Assembly: GCF_007754425.1 (NCBI RefSeq)
Contig: NZ_CP037452.1
Coordinates: 4,687,164 to 4,751,163, forward strand
Source: Gimesia fumaroli
Lineage (GTDB): Bacteria; Planctomycetota; Planctomycetia; Planctomycetales; Planctomycetaceae
DNA length: 64,000 nucleotides
Direction of reading: 5' to 3'
Positions within the stretch are counted from its first letter, which is position 1, and every line of letters starts with the position of its first letter. Positions 1 to 8,198 of the stretch are shown piece after piece. Under the pieces are notes generated by a model, which was not told the origin of the DNA, made no database searches, and worked only from the letters and a program-made list of their open reading frames with translations. A program made the translations under genes and the position numbers.

Positions 1-2763
1 TCTCAAAACTGCATGACTGAAATTACGTGTGTCTTTCCGGTTCGTCGGGGTTGGTCGCCAGCTCAATTGATACGTGCGACTGTTCGTAATCGTCCGATGC
101 AACCACTTCATATCATATCCACTGTCAATAAAACCCTGCACCAGATAATCCAACAGTGCCTTGTTACTGGGCGGATTCGCCTGATTCAGATCGTCGGGCG
201 GATTAATAATGCCTACGTTGAAATAGTGCGCCCAGATTCGATTCACGAATGCTTTCGCAAAATAATGGTTCGGCTCATTCAACATCCAGCGCATCAATAG
301 CTGTCGCGGATCTTTGGTCTGACTGATGTCGATCTCCTGCCCGCCGAGCAGCTTGGCCATCTGTTTGTCGGTTTTGGCAGATTCAATATAAACTTCGCGC
401 CAGGGAATCGGTCGTCCTTCCGCAGCGATCCGCAGATAACTCTGTCTGCGCAGCGCCGCTGTATTCAACTTCACCGGCACTCCCAGCATATTCCGGGATT
501 GCTCATGCAACACCGCCGCATCCGGGGGCACGCCAAATTTGATGCGCGTGAAGAATTCGGTAAAGAGCTCAAAATCCTGTTTGGACCATTCATCAAATGG
601 ATGTTTATGGCACTGTGCACAATCCAGCCGCATCCCCAGAAACGTATAGCCGAACGCTAACGCTTTATCAGACGGAACCGACATATTCGAACGTGCCCAA
701 TAGTGGGGCATCGAATTGTCGAGAGCCGTGAAGTCCGCCCGGTTTTTCGTGCTGGTAAACTGGCTCTGCTGCGCCATATATTCGTCAAATGTCTGTCCCG
801 GAAGACGACTTGTTCCCAGAATAATACCGGAAACAATTTGATCCCAGCCGACATTGTCTTGGACCCGACGTCTGATCCAGGCATTCCACTGGCTGGCAAC
901 CGGCCGCGCCATTTCCGTGCTGCCCAGATAACCGGCGTTGCTGCCTGTCAGATCGGAAAGCTTCATACTCCACCAGGCCACGTATCCGGGGCGGTTCAAC
1001 AGCTCTTCGATTTTCTGACTTCGTTTTTCCGTGGAAGTATCTTTCAGAAACGCACGAATTTCCTCCGGCGTTGGTAGAGTGCCCGTCATATCGAGACTGA
1101 CCCGCCGCAGAAATTCATCATCGGTACATAAACCCGACGGTTGAATCCCCAGCTTCCGTAGCTTGCTGACCACATGCCAGTCCACTTCCGTCGGCGTTGC
1201 GACCTCGGGATAAGTGCCTGGCGCATACTTCTGAACGGGAAGAATCACCTGTGTCGAAAAGATGCCGTTATCGTAATAGGAAATCACATACGTATCGCCG
1301 GTCCCTTTGGAACGCATGACTCCTTCCGGCGTCACTTCGGCAACACTATCGTCTTTCGATTCAAACCGGGTCAAACAGGTCACATCTTCTCGCGTCCCGT
1401 CCGACCAGACAGCGATCGCCTTGAGTGGAACCGTTTCCCCTTTTTCGGTAAAGACCACCTGCTTCGGCGTGACATCCAGTCGAACAAAGCGGGGTGACTC
1501 TTTTCCCACCGAAGCCGCACCGGCGGCAATCCATTCCCGCAATAACTTCTGCTCCCAGCCACCGGGAGGCAGTTTCAGGCCCCCTTCATGCTCATCTTCC
1601 GACGTCGGCTTATTCAGAACCAGACTCTCATCCGGCTGCTGTTTGTCAATCCGCTCCAGCAGGTTATCGTGATCGAGTTTGAAATCGTAACCGAACATCG
1701 AAAGCTGGAATCCGCCTCGTCCCTGAAACGAACCATGACAATTGCGGCTGTTACAACCCAGCCTACCTAAAAGTGGGATCACATGCTGCTGAAAGTCTGG
1801 TGTGAATTTCTCTCCCGCAGCAATTCGCGATTCAATCGGAGCCAGGATCGGTTTGACTTCGAGTCCCTCTGAATTTGCAAAACGTAATTCACCTGTTTTT
1901 TGATTCGTTTCTAAATCGCATTCTGTAAACAGTTGGGTTTTCACCAAAGTTGTACTGAGTTCTTTAACAGATTCCGTCGACAAGCCGGTGTGATAGACTT
2001 CCAGTCCCTTTAGCTGAGTCAGTGCTGCCAGCGATCCGGCGGCACTCTGATCTAAAGCACAGTGATTCAGTGCCAGATGTTCGAGCGATTTTAAAGTAGC
2101 CAGTTTCGTTAATGCTTTACCCCGAACCTGGGTACGGGAGAGATACAACACTTTCAAATTTTTCAGTTTCGCCAATGTCTGAAAACCAATATCGCTGACT
2201 TGAGTCCCAATCAGAAACAGGACTTCCAGATGTTTCAATCCCGCCAGTTGCGCAAGGCCTTTGTCCGTCACACTCGTATTCTTTAAAGACAACACTTTAA
2301 GTTGTGACAGATGTGATAATTGTGCCAAGCCCTGATCGGTCACCTTGGTTTGATCAAGATACAGCCGCTCCAGCTTGTTGAGCCGCTGCAGATACGAAAG
2401 CCCCGCATCACCGATGGCCGACTCCGACAACATCAGCGTATCCAGGTTCGTCAGATGTGCGATATGTTCTAGTGCGGCATCACCAATCTGCGGACAGACC
2501 AGCGCCAGATAATCGAGTTTGTGAAACGATTCGAGGTGCTCCAGAACTTCCAGCGTCACATGCGGCTTACTGAAGCGGACCAGCCGCACGGAGCCGTCTT
2601 TGTTTTTCTGCAGATTGGTATAAAAACCGCGGAGTTTTTCGATGGCGTTCTGCTCGGAAGTTTTCGCAACCACCGGCTGTTCATTCACAGCTGCCCGGGC
2701 TGCAGGGAATGAGAATACCAGCAGAATCAGCAATGCGAAAATCATCGTTCGCTCTGAATGCAT
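1..2763 (-). CDS. LRR - PSCyt1 - Big2 - DUF1549/DUF1553 secreted protein (3' end cut by window)
   Basis: Partial gene that starts at 2763 and runs open to base 1, so at least 921 codons with the C-terminus missing. GAGGTG lies just upstream of the ATG. The N-terminus is a signal peptide (MIFALLILLVFSFPAARA). Residues about 70-270 form leucine-rich repeats of the 'L..L..T.vtD.gL..L' type. A PSCyt1-like cytochrome segment follows with a CX4CH motif (CNSRNCH, about residue 337), then a Big2-like Ig domain (about 415-505). DUF1549 comes next with a second CxxCH (CAQCHKHPFDEW, about 714), and the start of DUF1553 (NSRTYQLS). PSCyt/PSD proteins are exported, abundant in Planctomycetes and of unproven function; the CXnCH motifs suggest haem binding, which is inference. 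It is separated from the operon to its right by about 157 bp. Confidence 0.93.
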   Translation of the reverse strand, partial: MHSERTMIFALLILLVFSFPAARAAVNEQPVVAKTSEQNAIEKLRGFYTNLQKNKDGSVRLVRFSKPHVTLEVLEHLESFHKLDYLALVCPQIGDAALEHIAHLTNLDTLMLSESAIGDAGLSYLQRLNKLERLYLDQTKVTDQGLAQLSHLSQLKVLSLKNTSVTDKGLAQLAGLKHLEVLFLIGTQVSDIGFQTLAKLKNLKVLYLSRTQVRGKALTKLATLKSLEHLALNHCALDQSAAGSLAALTQLKGLEVYHTGLSTESVKELSTTLVKTQLFTECDLETNQKTGELRFANSEGLEVKPILAPIESRIAAGEKFTPDFQQHVIPLLGRLGCNSRNCHGSFQGRGGFQLSMFGYDFKLDHDNLLERIDKQQPDESLVLNKPTSEDEHEGGLKLPPGGWEQKLLREWIAAGAASVGKESPRFVRLDVTPKQVVFTEKGETVPLKAIAVWSDGTREDVTCLTRFESKDDSVAEVTPEGVMRSKGTGDTYVISYYDNGIFSTQVILPVQKYAPGTYPEVATPTEVDWHVVSKLRKLGIQPSGLCTDDEFLRRVSLDMTGTLPTPEEIRAFLKDTSTEKRSQKIEELLNRPGYVAWWSMKLSDLTGSNAGYLGSTEMARPVASQWNAWIRRRVQDNVGWDQIVSGIILGTSRLPGQTFDEYMAQQSQFTSTKNRADFTALDNSMPHYWARSNMSVPSDKALAFGYTFLGMRLDCAQCHKHPFDEWSKQDFELFTEFFTRIKFGVPPDAAVLHEQSRNMLGVPVKLNTAALRRQSYLRIAAEGRPIPWREVYIESAKTDKQMAKLLGGQEIDISQTKDPRQLLMRWMLNEPNHYFAKAFVNRIWAHYFNVGIINPPDDLNQANPPSNKALLDYLVQGFIDSGYDMKWLHRTITNSRTYQLSWRPTPTNRKDTRNFSHAVLR

Positions 2764-2920
2764 CGATCACCTCATCGAATTCGACTGGTAATGGTTCAAT
2801 CTCTGAGCTATTTACATAAAGACACTCTAATGTGTCAGTTTCTTGTAAGCAATGTTAAATAAATGCGGATCATCGAAATTCTCGTATTTTCAGGCTCGAA
2901 ACTGATGGCACAGGAGGCGC

Positions 2921-3688
2921 CTATTGTGCCGTCCAGCCGCCATCAATGGTCCAGCAGGACCCGGTAATCGATTTGGCCTGATCAGAGCAGAGATAAGACA
3001 CCATCGCAGCCACCTCCGCCGGTTCGATCATTTTGCCGGTCGCTGAAGCTTTCAGGAAGACCTGACTTTCGACTTCCTCCAGACTGAGTCCCAATGTTTC
3101 TGCCTGTGCGGCAATCTGTTGCTCGACAAGTGGCGTGCGTACGTATGCAGGACAGATGACATTGGCCGTGATCCCGAATGGTCCCCCTTCCAGCGCGGTC
3201 GATTTCGTCAAACCGACAAGACCATGTTTGGCCGCGATGTAGCCAGCTTTGTTAAGCGATGCGACCTGCGAATGGATCGACCCCATATTAATGATCCGGC
3301 CCCATTGTTTCTGCTTCATACCGGGAAACACATATCTGGTCAGCAGAAAGGGTGCAGTCAACATCACTTGGAGCATTTTATCCCACACGCTTTCCGGAAA
3401 ATCTTCCAGAGGGGAAATATGTTGAAATCCGGCGTTGTTGACTAAGATATCAACAGAACCAAATTCCTGAACCACGCGCGCGATGAGTGCCTCACAACTC
3501 TCCTGCTTTGACAGATCGGTGGGAACATACAACGCACGTTGCATTTCATAGGCCAGATTTGATAGATAATCGGGCTCATTCAGATCGGCAACCACGACGT
3601 GGCAACCTTCGTTGAACAGCGTCTTCGCGATTTCTGCACCAATGCCGCTTGCAGCGCCGGTAATCAAGGCCGTTTTGGGATCAGACAT
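2921..3688 (-). CDS. bdhA: 3-hydroxybutyrate dehydrogenase (SDR family)
   Basis: 255-residue classical short-chain dehydrogenase, expected to interconvert (R)-3-hydroxybutyrate and acetoacetate with NAD in the cytoplasm. The cofactor motif TGAASGIG is at residues 10-17, the NNAG motif at 84-87, and the catalytic residues are Ser137, Tyr150 and Lys154 (YxxxK). The C-terminal 'TGSCWTIDGGWTAQ' is typical of BdhA-type enzymes. AGGAG lies upstream of the ATG. It is the last gene of a four-gene operon, 6 bp after the hydroxyacyl dehydrogenase. The thiolase and ligase upstream support ketone-body use. Other SDR activities cannot be excluded from sequence alone. Confidence 0.9.
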   Translation of the reverse strand: MSDPKTALITGAASGIGAEIAKTLFNEGCHVVVADLNEPDYLSNLAYEMQRALYVPTDLSKQESCEALIARVVQEFGSVDILVNNAGFQHISPLEDFPESVWDKMLQVMLTAPFLLTRYVFPGMKQKQWGRIINMGSIHSQVASLNKAGYIAAKHGLVGLTKSTALEGGPFGITANVICPAYVRTPLVEQQIAAQAETLGLSLEEVESQVFLKASATGKMIEPAEVAAMVSYLCSDQAKSITGSCWTIDGGWTAQ

Positions 3689-3694
3689 CTCTCA

Positions 3695-4627
3695 TTACTC
3701 CTCGCGCAATACCTGTTGAATCCGGGCCAGCTTTTCGTCTCGCCAGGCCGCCCATTCACTGCGGCTTTTCTGTTTCAGATACGCCTGCGTACCGGCGACC
3801 GCTTTCTGTTTTGCGGATTCGGGAATGCTCGTCCACGTTTGCATATCGTTCCAGTATTCTTCAAACGATGCACCGATCGTATCAATAAACTTCTGATAGC
3901 CCCCTGCACCGCCCCCCAGTTCATAAATCAGATGCTGGCCCATCATCGCCCAACGTAGACCGGGGCCCTGACAGAGTGCCGCATCAATGTCTTCCACGCT
4001 GGCCACCCCCTCATCCAAGAGTGCCAATGATTCCCGCCAGACTGCCGCCGCCAGTCGATTGGCAATGTGACCGGGCACTTCTTTATTCAAAATCACCGGA
4101 TGCTTGCCGAGCTTCAGAAAATAATTTTTGACGGTTTCGACAGTCGATGCAGCCGTCTGTTCGCCGGGAACCAGCTCGACCAGTGGAATCAGATGCGGCG
4201 GATTGAAAGGGTGTGCAATCAAGGCACGAGCGGGATGCTTGAGCACCGACTGGATCCGCGTCATCAACAAACCCGATGAACTGCTGGCAAGAATTGCGGT
4301 GTCGGGGGCATGCTGTTCGAACTCGCGATAGACGTCTGCCTTGATCGCATAATCTTCGATGACCGATTCCTGGACGAAATCGATCTCAGCCAGTAGTTCC
4401 TGCAACGAATCGACCAGCCGCATGTTTGAGACTGCATGCTGCATCTCTTCCGGTGTGAGTAACTTGAGATCAACCAGTCCTTGTAAATTCGCCCGAGCAA
4501 CATCCAGCGCCTTTTGTTTCACTGTTTCATTCACATCATAAATGCGAACATTGAGTCCCTGCGCCGCAAAAAATGAAGCCCAGCTGGCGCCAATCAATCC
4601 TGCCCCCAATATTCCGATTTCCTGCAT
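3695..4627 (-). CDS. 3-hydroxyacyl-CoA dehydrogenase family protein (lambda-crystallin / carnitine dehydrogenase type)
   Basis: 310-residue NAD-dependent dehydrogenase. The Rossmann motif GAGLIG is at residues 8-13. The signature AHPFNPPHLIPLVEL supplies catalytic His139 and Glu151, with Ser118 and Asn188 at the positions expected from 3-hydroxyacyl-CoA dehydrogenase. The compact size and the 'HPFNPPHLIPLVE' form match the CRYL1/L-carnitine dehydrogenase branch better than FadB-type enzymes, so the substrate could be a free 3-hydroxy acid such as L-3-hydroxybutyrate or carnitine rather than a CoA thioester. It lies 27 bp after the thiolase and 6 bp before bdhA in the same operon. Family is secure; substrate is inferred. 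Confidence 0.87.
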   Translation of the reverse strand: MQEIGILGAGLIGASWASFFAAQGLNVRIYDVNETVKQKALDVARANLQGLVDLKLLTPEEMQHAVSNMRLVDSLQELLAEIDFVQESVIEDYAIKADVYREFEQHAPDTAILASSSSGLLMTRIQSVLKHPARALIAHPFNPPHLIPLVELVPGEQTAASTVETVKNYFLKLGKHPVILNKEVPGHIANRLAAAVWRESLALLDEGVASVEDIDAALCQGPGLRWAMMGQHLIYELGGGAGGYQKFIDTIGASFEEYWNDMQTWTSIPESAKQKAVAGTQAYLKQKSRSEWAAWRDEKLARIQQVLREE

Positions 4628-4654
4628 GCTGCTGTCTCTCTGTTTTGTTGATGA

Positions 4655-5857
4655 CTATTCTTCTACTGCTTCAAACAACATCGCAATCCCCATGCCCCCG
4701 CCGATACAAAGTGACGCGACCCCCCGCTGGGACTTTCGCTTCAGCATTTCATGTAGCAACGTCACCGCGACCCGCGCGCCACTGGCGCCCAACGGATGCC
4801 CCAATGCAATCGCGCCCCCATTTACGTTGACACAAGCTTCGTCCCAGTCCAAAGCCTTGCCGACCGCCAGTGACTGAGCAGCGAATGCTTCATTCACTTC
4901 CAGCAAATCGATGTCTGCTAACGTCAATTGTTCCGATTTCAATAAGTCGTCAATCGCATGTGCGGGCCCCATACCCATATACTGCGGATCGAGTCCCACA
5001 TTTGAAAACGCACGAATCCAGGCCAGCGGTTTGAGCTTTTGTTCTGCAACAAAGCTTTCCTCAGCAATCAATAATGCAGCTGCTCCATCATTAATTCCCG
5101 ACGAATTGGCGGCGGTCACCGTTCCATCCGGTTTAAAAGAAGGACGCAAACAGGAAATCGTTTCCAGGCTGGTCTCTTTACGGGGGAATTCATCAACGGT
5201 GATCAGTTCCGGATCGCCTTTACGTCTTGGTACCGAGACACCAACAATCTCATCTTCATATTTCCCGGCTTGCATCGCTGCCTGACAGCGCTGCTGGCTT
5301 TGCACGGCATAGCGATCCTGTTCTTCGCGTACGACTTCATATTTCTCCGCCAGGTTCTCTGCAGTGATTCCCATGTGACAGTCATAAAAGGCATCCCATA
5401 ACGCATCGTGAATCATTGAGTCGACCAGTTGCTGGTTGCCCATTTTGAAGCCGGTACGTGCCCCCTTTAGCAGATAGGGGGCATTGCTCATGCTTTCCAT
5501 CCCCCCCGCCAGCACAACGCGCGACTTACCGCTGAGAATTGACTGCATACCGAGCGCCACTGATTTTAAACCAGAGCCGCATACCATGTTAACGGTGGTT
5601 GCCGGCACGTGATACGGCATCCCGGAGTGAACGGCCACCTGCCGTGCCGGATTCATCCCACAGCCGGCGGTAAAGACCTGCCCCAGTAAAACCTCATCAA
5701 CCTGATCGGCGTTCAGGCCACACCGTTTCAGCGTTTCTTTTACGACAACCGTGCCCAGCTGCACCGCGGAAAGATCTTTGAAAGCACCATTAAATGCACC
5801 GATGGGGGTTCGGGAAGCACTCAAGACGGCAACCCGTTTTTGTTCCTGATGACTCAT
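4655..5857 (-). CDS. acetyl-CoA C-acetyltransferase (thiolase)
   Basis: 400-residue thiolase that condenses or cleaves acetoacetyl-CoA/acetyl-CoA in the cytoplasm. The acylated cysteine is Cys93 in MVCGSGLKSV. The second pair is His354 in GHPLGASGAR and Cys384 in CIGGGMGIAM. The spacing matches biosynthetic thiolases such as Zoogloea PhaA (Cys89/His348/Cys378). It is second in the operon, starting 4 bp after the ligase stop. With a hydroxybutyrate dehydrogenase and a CoA ligase around it, a catabolic role (acetoacetyl-CoA to two acetyl-CoA) is likely. No PHA synthase is present in the window, so a polyester role is less supported. Confidence 0.94.
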   Translation of the reverse strand: MSHQEQKRVAVLSASRTPIGAFNGAFKDLSAVQLGTVVVKETLKRCGLNADQVDEVLLGQVFTAGCGMNPARQVAVHSGMPYHVPATTVNMVCGSGLKSVALGMQSILSGKSRVVLAGGMESMSNAPYLLKGARTGFKMGNQQLVDSMIHDALWDAFYDCHMGITAENLAEKYEVVREEQDRYAVQSQQRCQAAMQAGKYEDEIVGVSVPRRKGDPELITVDEFPRKETSLETISCLRPSFKPDGTVTAANSSGINDGAAALLIAEESFVAEQKLKPLAWIRAFSNVGLDPQYMGMGPAHAIDDLLKSEQLTLADIDLLEVNEAFAAQSLAVGKALDWDEACVNVNGGAIALGHPLGASGARVAVTLLHEMLKRKSQRGVASLCIGGGMGIAMLFEAVEE

Positions 5858-5861
5858 GTAT

Positions 5862-7928
5862 TTAACCTTGAAATAAATCTCGTAACTTGCGACGCATTAC
5901 TTTATTGGACGCGGTACGGGGGAGTTGCTCGATCTCGCGTACGGCATAAATTTTGAACAGCGGATTCAGTTGGCTGCGAATGATCTGCTGCATCTCTGCT
6001 TGTATCGGATCAGAATCAAATTCCGTTTCGTCCTGCAGCACAACAAAAATCACCAGCTGACTCGGCCCCCCTCCCGCCGGAGGTACCGCAATCGCAGCAA
6101 CCTCTCGGACGCCACTTGCCTGCATGAGCAACTCCTCAATCTGCACGGAACTGACTTTGATGCCTCCTAAATTCATCGCATCATCAATCCGACCGTGTGC
6201 CCGAAAATATCCGTCGGCGAGCGATTCGATTTGATCACCGTGCCGTCTTAGTACCTGCCCCCGAGGTCCCGAAGGAATGTCGGCAAAATAGACTTCGTGG
6301 TGATCGCGATTGATCAACCGCGTGGATAAGCCGATCACCGGAGGCACAAAAAAGACTTCTCCGTTTGTGGTTTCCTGTCCCGATTCATCCAGCAGCAACC
6401 AGTCAAAGCCAACCGCGGGACACGCAAACAGACCAGGGACTCCCGGTTTCAGAACCGTCCCCGTAATATAGCCTCCTCCGGTTTCAGTGCCGCCGCAATA
6501 TTCGATGACCGGTCGATACCTGGCCCGCGACATCAGCCACAACATGTCTTCAGGATTCGAACACTCGCCCGTGGAACTGAAAACCTTGATCTGTGACCAG
6601 TCCAAGCCTGCCACACAATCCTGTGCCCGCCATGCGGAGACGATAGAAGGAACCAGCCCCAGCATCGTGACATTGGCATTTTGAACAAATTCGCAAAAGG
6701 CTCGACTGGTGGGCACCGCATCTGTTAGTGCCATCGTAGCGTCATTGATCAGAGAGGCATACACGAGCCAGGGCCCCATCATCCAGCCCAGATTGGTCGG
6801 CCAGCAGACCACATCACCGGCGTGAATATCATGATGCAGATACCCGTCGCCAGCCGATTTGATCGGCGTCGTCTGATCCCAGGGAATCCCTTTGGGACTG
6901 CCCGTTGTGCCTGAGGAAAAGAGAATCGTTGACTCATCATGGGGCCGACGAGCAACATACGTTAATTCCCGATTTTCGGAAAGAAACTCAGACCAGAGTC
7001 GATCCCCCGAACGTAATGGCGTCTGACAGCTCTCACCTTCCGGAAGTACAATCGCCGGTAATGGATTGTCTGTTTCCAACTTATTGTAAAGCGGCAACTG
7101 TTTGCCATTTCGGGAAATGACATCCTGTATGAATATGAGACGGGGTTTAGTGATTTCCAGACGCACACGCATTTCGTCTGCGGAAAAGCTGTCGGCAATT
7201 GTCACTACCACACAACCGGCGGCGATGATCCCCAGAAAAATTGCCACTGATTCCACTGTCATCGGCGACATAACAGCAACCCGTTCCCCCGGTTGAATAC
7301 CCGCCTCGGTTAAGCCATTCGCAACTTGCGCAGTGAGTGCCTTCAATTCCTGATAACTAAGTTGTTGTATTTCGGTCGATCCGTGTTGAAACAGAATCGC
7401 CGTCTGTTCTGACTTATCACGGAAACAGCTCTCCACAATATTCAGTTCTGCCCCTGACAACCACTCGACCTGTTCAACGCCGCCACTCACATCCATGATC
7501 TGCTGCGGCGGCTGTTGAAACGAAATATCGAGCGAGTCGATCAATTTCCGTGTAAACGCGTCCCGGTTCTGAACAGACCATGATTGCAACTCGTCCATGC
7601 TGCTCAGATTCAAATCCCGCAACCACTCTGCCAGATGCGAGTGAGTCTGTTCTTGTTCTCCCGGAAACCAGGCCGGCGCGGGGATGCCCTGCTCAAGTCG
7701 ATTCTGATAGACTTGCTGGTACAGAAGTTGATGTACAGCAAACGGGACATCGGACGTCAACACCTGCGCCGTCAGAGCCTGCCAGGCTTCGATGTCGTTT
7801 TGAACGGAAATCGGTTTGAGTCTCTCGGCCAGATGCTGTGCTTCATCGGAAGACAGCCCACATCCCCTGAGCGCGTCTGCAGGAAGGTCCATTGCCTGTT
7901 CCATTTCAAGCGGAGTTCGAATTTGCAT
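5862..7928 (-). CDS. AMP-forming acyl-CoA synthetase, plant AAE17/18-like
   Basis: 688-residue member of the ANL adenylating family, first gene of the operon. The AMP-binding P-loop 'FSSGTTGSPKGIPW' is at about 337-350, with 'WPTNLGWMMGPWL' shortly after and CGGTETGGGYI further on. The C-terminal adenylation lysine is Lys676 in PRTASNKVMRRK. An N-terminal extension of about 150 residues precedes the core. From memory, the combination of WPTNLGW(V/M)MGP and CGGTE resembles peroxisomal acyl-activating enzymes 17/18 of plants rather than classical acetyl- or acetoacetyl-CoA synthetase. The operon (thiolase, hydroxyacyl and hydroxybutyrate dehydrogenases) suggests activation of acetoacetate or a related short acid. 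Substrate is unproven. Confidence 0.87.
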   Translation of the reverse strand: MQIRTPLEMEQAMDLPADALRGCGLSSDEAQHLAERLKPISVQNDIEAWQALTAQVLTSDVPFAVHQLLYQQVYQNRLEQGIPAPAWFPGEQEQTHSHLAEWLRDLNLSSMDELQSWSVQNRDAFTRKLIDSLDISFQQPPQQIMDVSGGVEQVEWLSGAELNIVESCFRDKSEQTAILFQHGSTEIQQLSYQELKALTAQVANGLTEAGIQPGERVAVMSPMTVESVAIFLGIIAAGCVVVTIADSFSADEMRVRLEITKPRLIFIQDVISRNGKQLPLYNKLETDNPLPAIVLPEGESCQTPLRSGDRLWSEFLSENRELTYVARRPHDESTILFSSGTTGSPKGIPWDQTTPIKSAGDGYLHHDIHAGDVVCWPTNLGWMMGPWLVYASLINDATMALTDAVPTSRAFCEFVQNANVTMLGLVPSIVSAWRAQDCVAGLDWSQIKVFSSTGECSNPEDMLWLMSRARYRPVIEYCGGTETGGGYITGTVLKPGVPGLFACPAVGFDWLLLDESGQETTNGEVFFVPPVIGLSTRLINRDHHEVYFADIPSGPRGQVLRRHGDQIESLADGYFRAHGRIDDAMNLGGIKVSSVQIEELLMQASGVREVAAIAVPPAGGGPSQLVIFVVLQDETEFDSDPIQAEMQQIIRSQLNPLFKIYAVREIEQLPRTASNKVMRRKLRDLFQG

Positions 7929-8083
7929 GTAACACTTAAAACTCTAACCGTTCCCGTTTCAATTCGCCAGTTCAGCGTTGATCCTCGAAACATCAACAAT
8001 AAAAATGAGTTCGGAACCACAACGATTTTTGATTAATCTTAAGTAACGGACTTCCATTCAGCACGTGAAATGCGAAAATGGGT

Positions 8084-8096
8084 GTAGGAAACCTAC
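8084..8096. promoter_or_regulatory. small dyad in the divergent promoter region
   Basis: GTAGG-AAA-CCTAC is a perfect 5-bp inverted repeat in the 270-bp gap between the ligase operon (leftward from 7928) and the M28 peptidase gene (rightward from 8199). It may be an operator or 5' UTR hairpin. No clear sigma-70 promoter could be fixed around it. Confidence 0.2.
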
Positions 8097-8198
8097 CTGC
8101 GTGCCCCCCCAATAGTGAATCATCCAACATACGTTGATGCGTCCACGTAGTAGCAGTAGACCGGTTTTTGCGCTAATTCATTCAGGGAAAGAGGTTTA

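Noticed and set aside
2905-2928. GGCACA...TGTGCC hairpin at the end of bdhA
   Set aside because: No T-run follows on the minus strand and it overlaps the stop codon; too weak for a terminator call.
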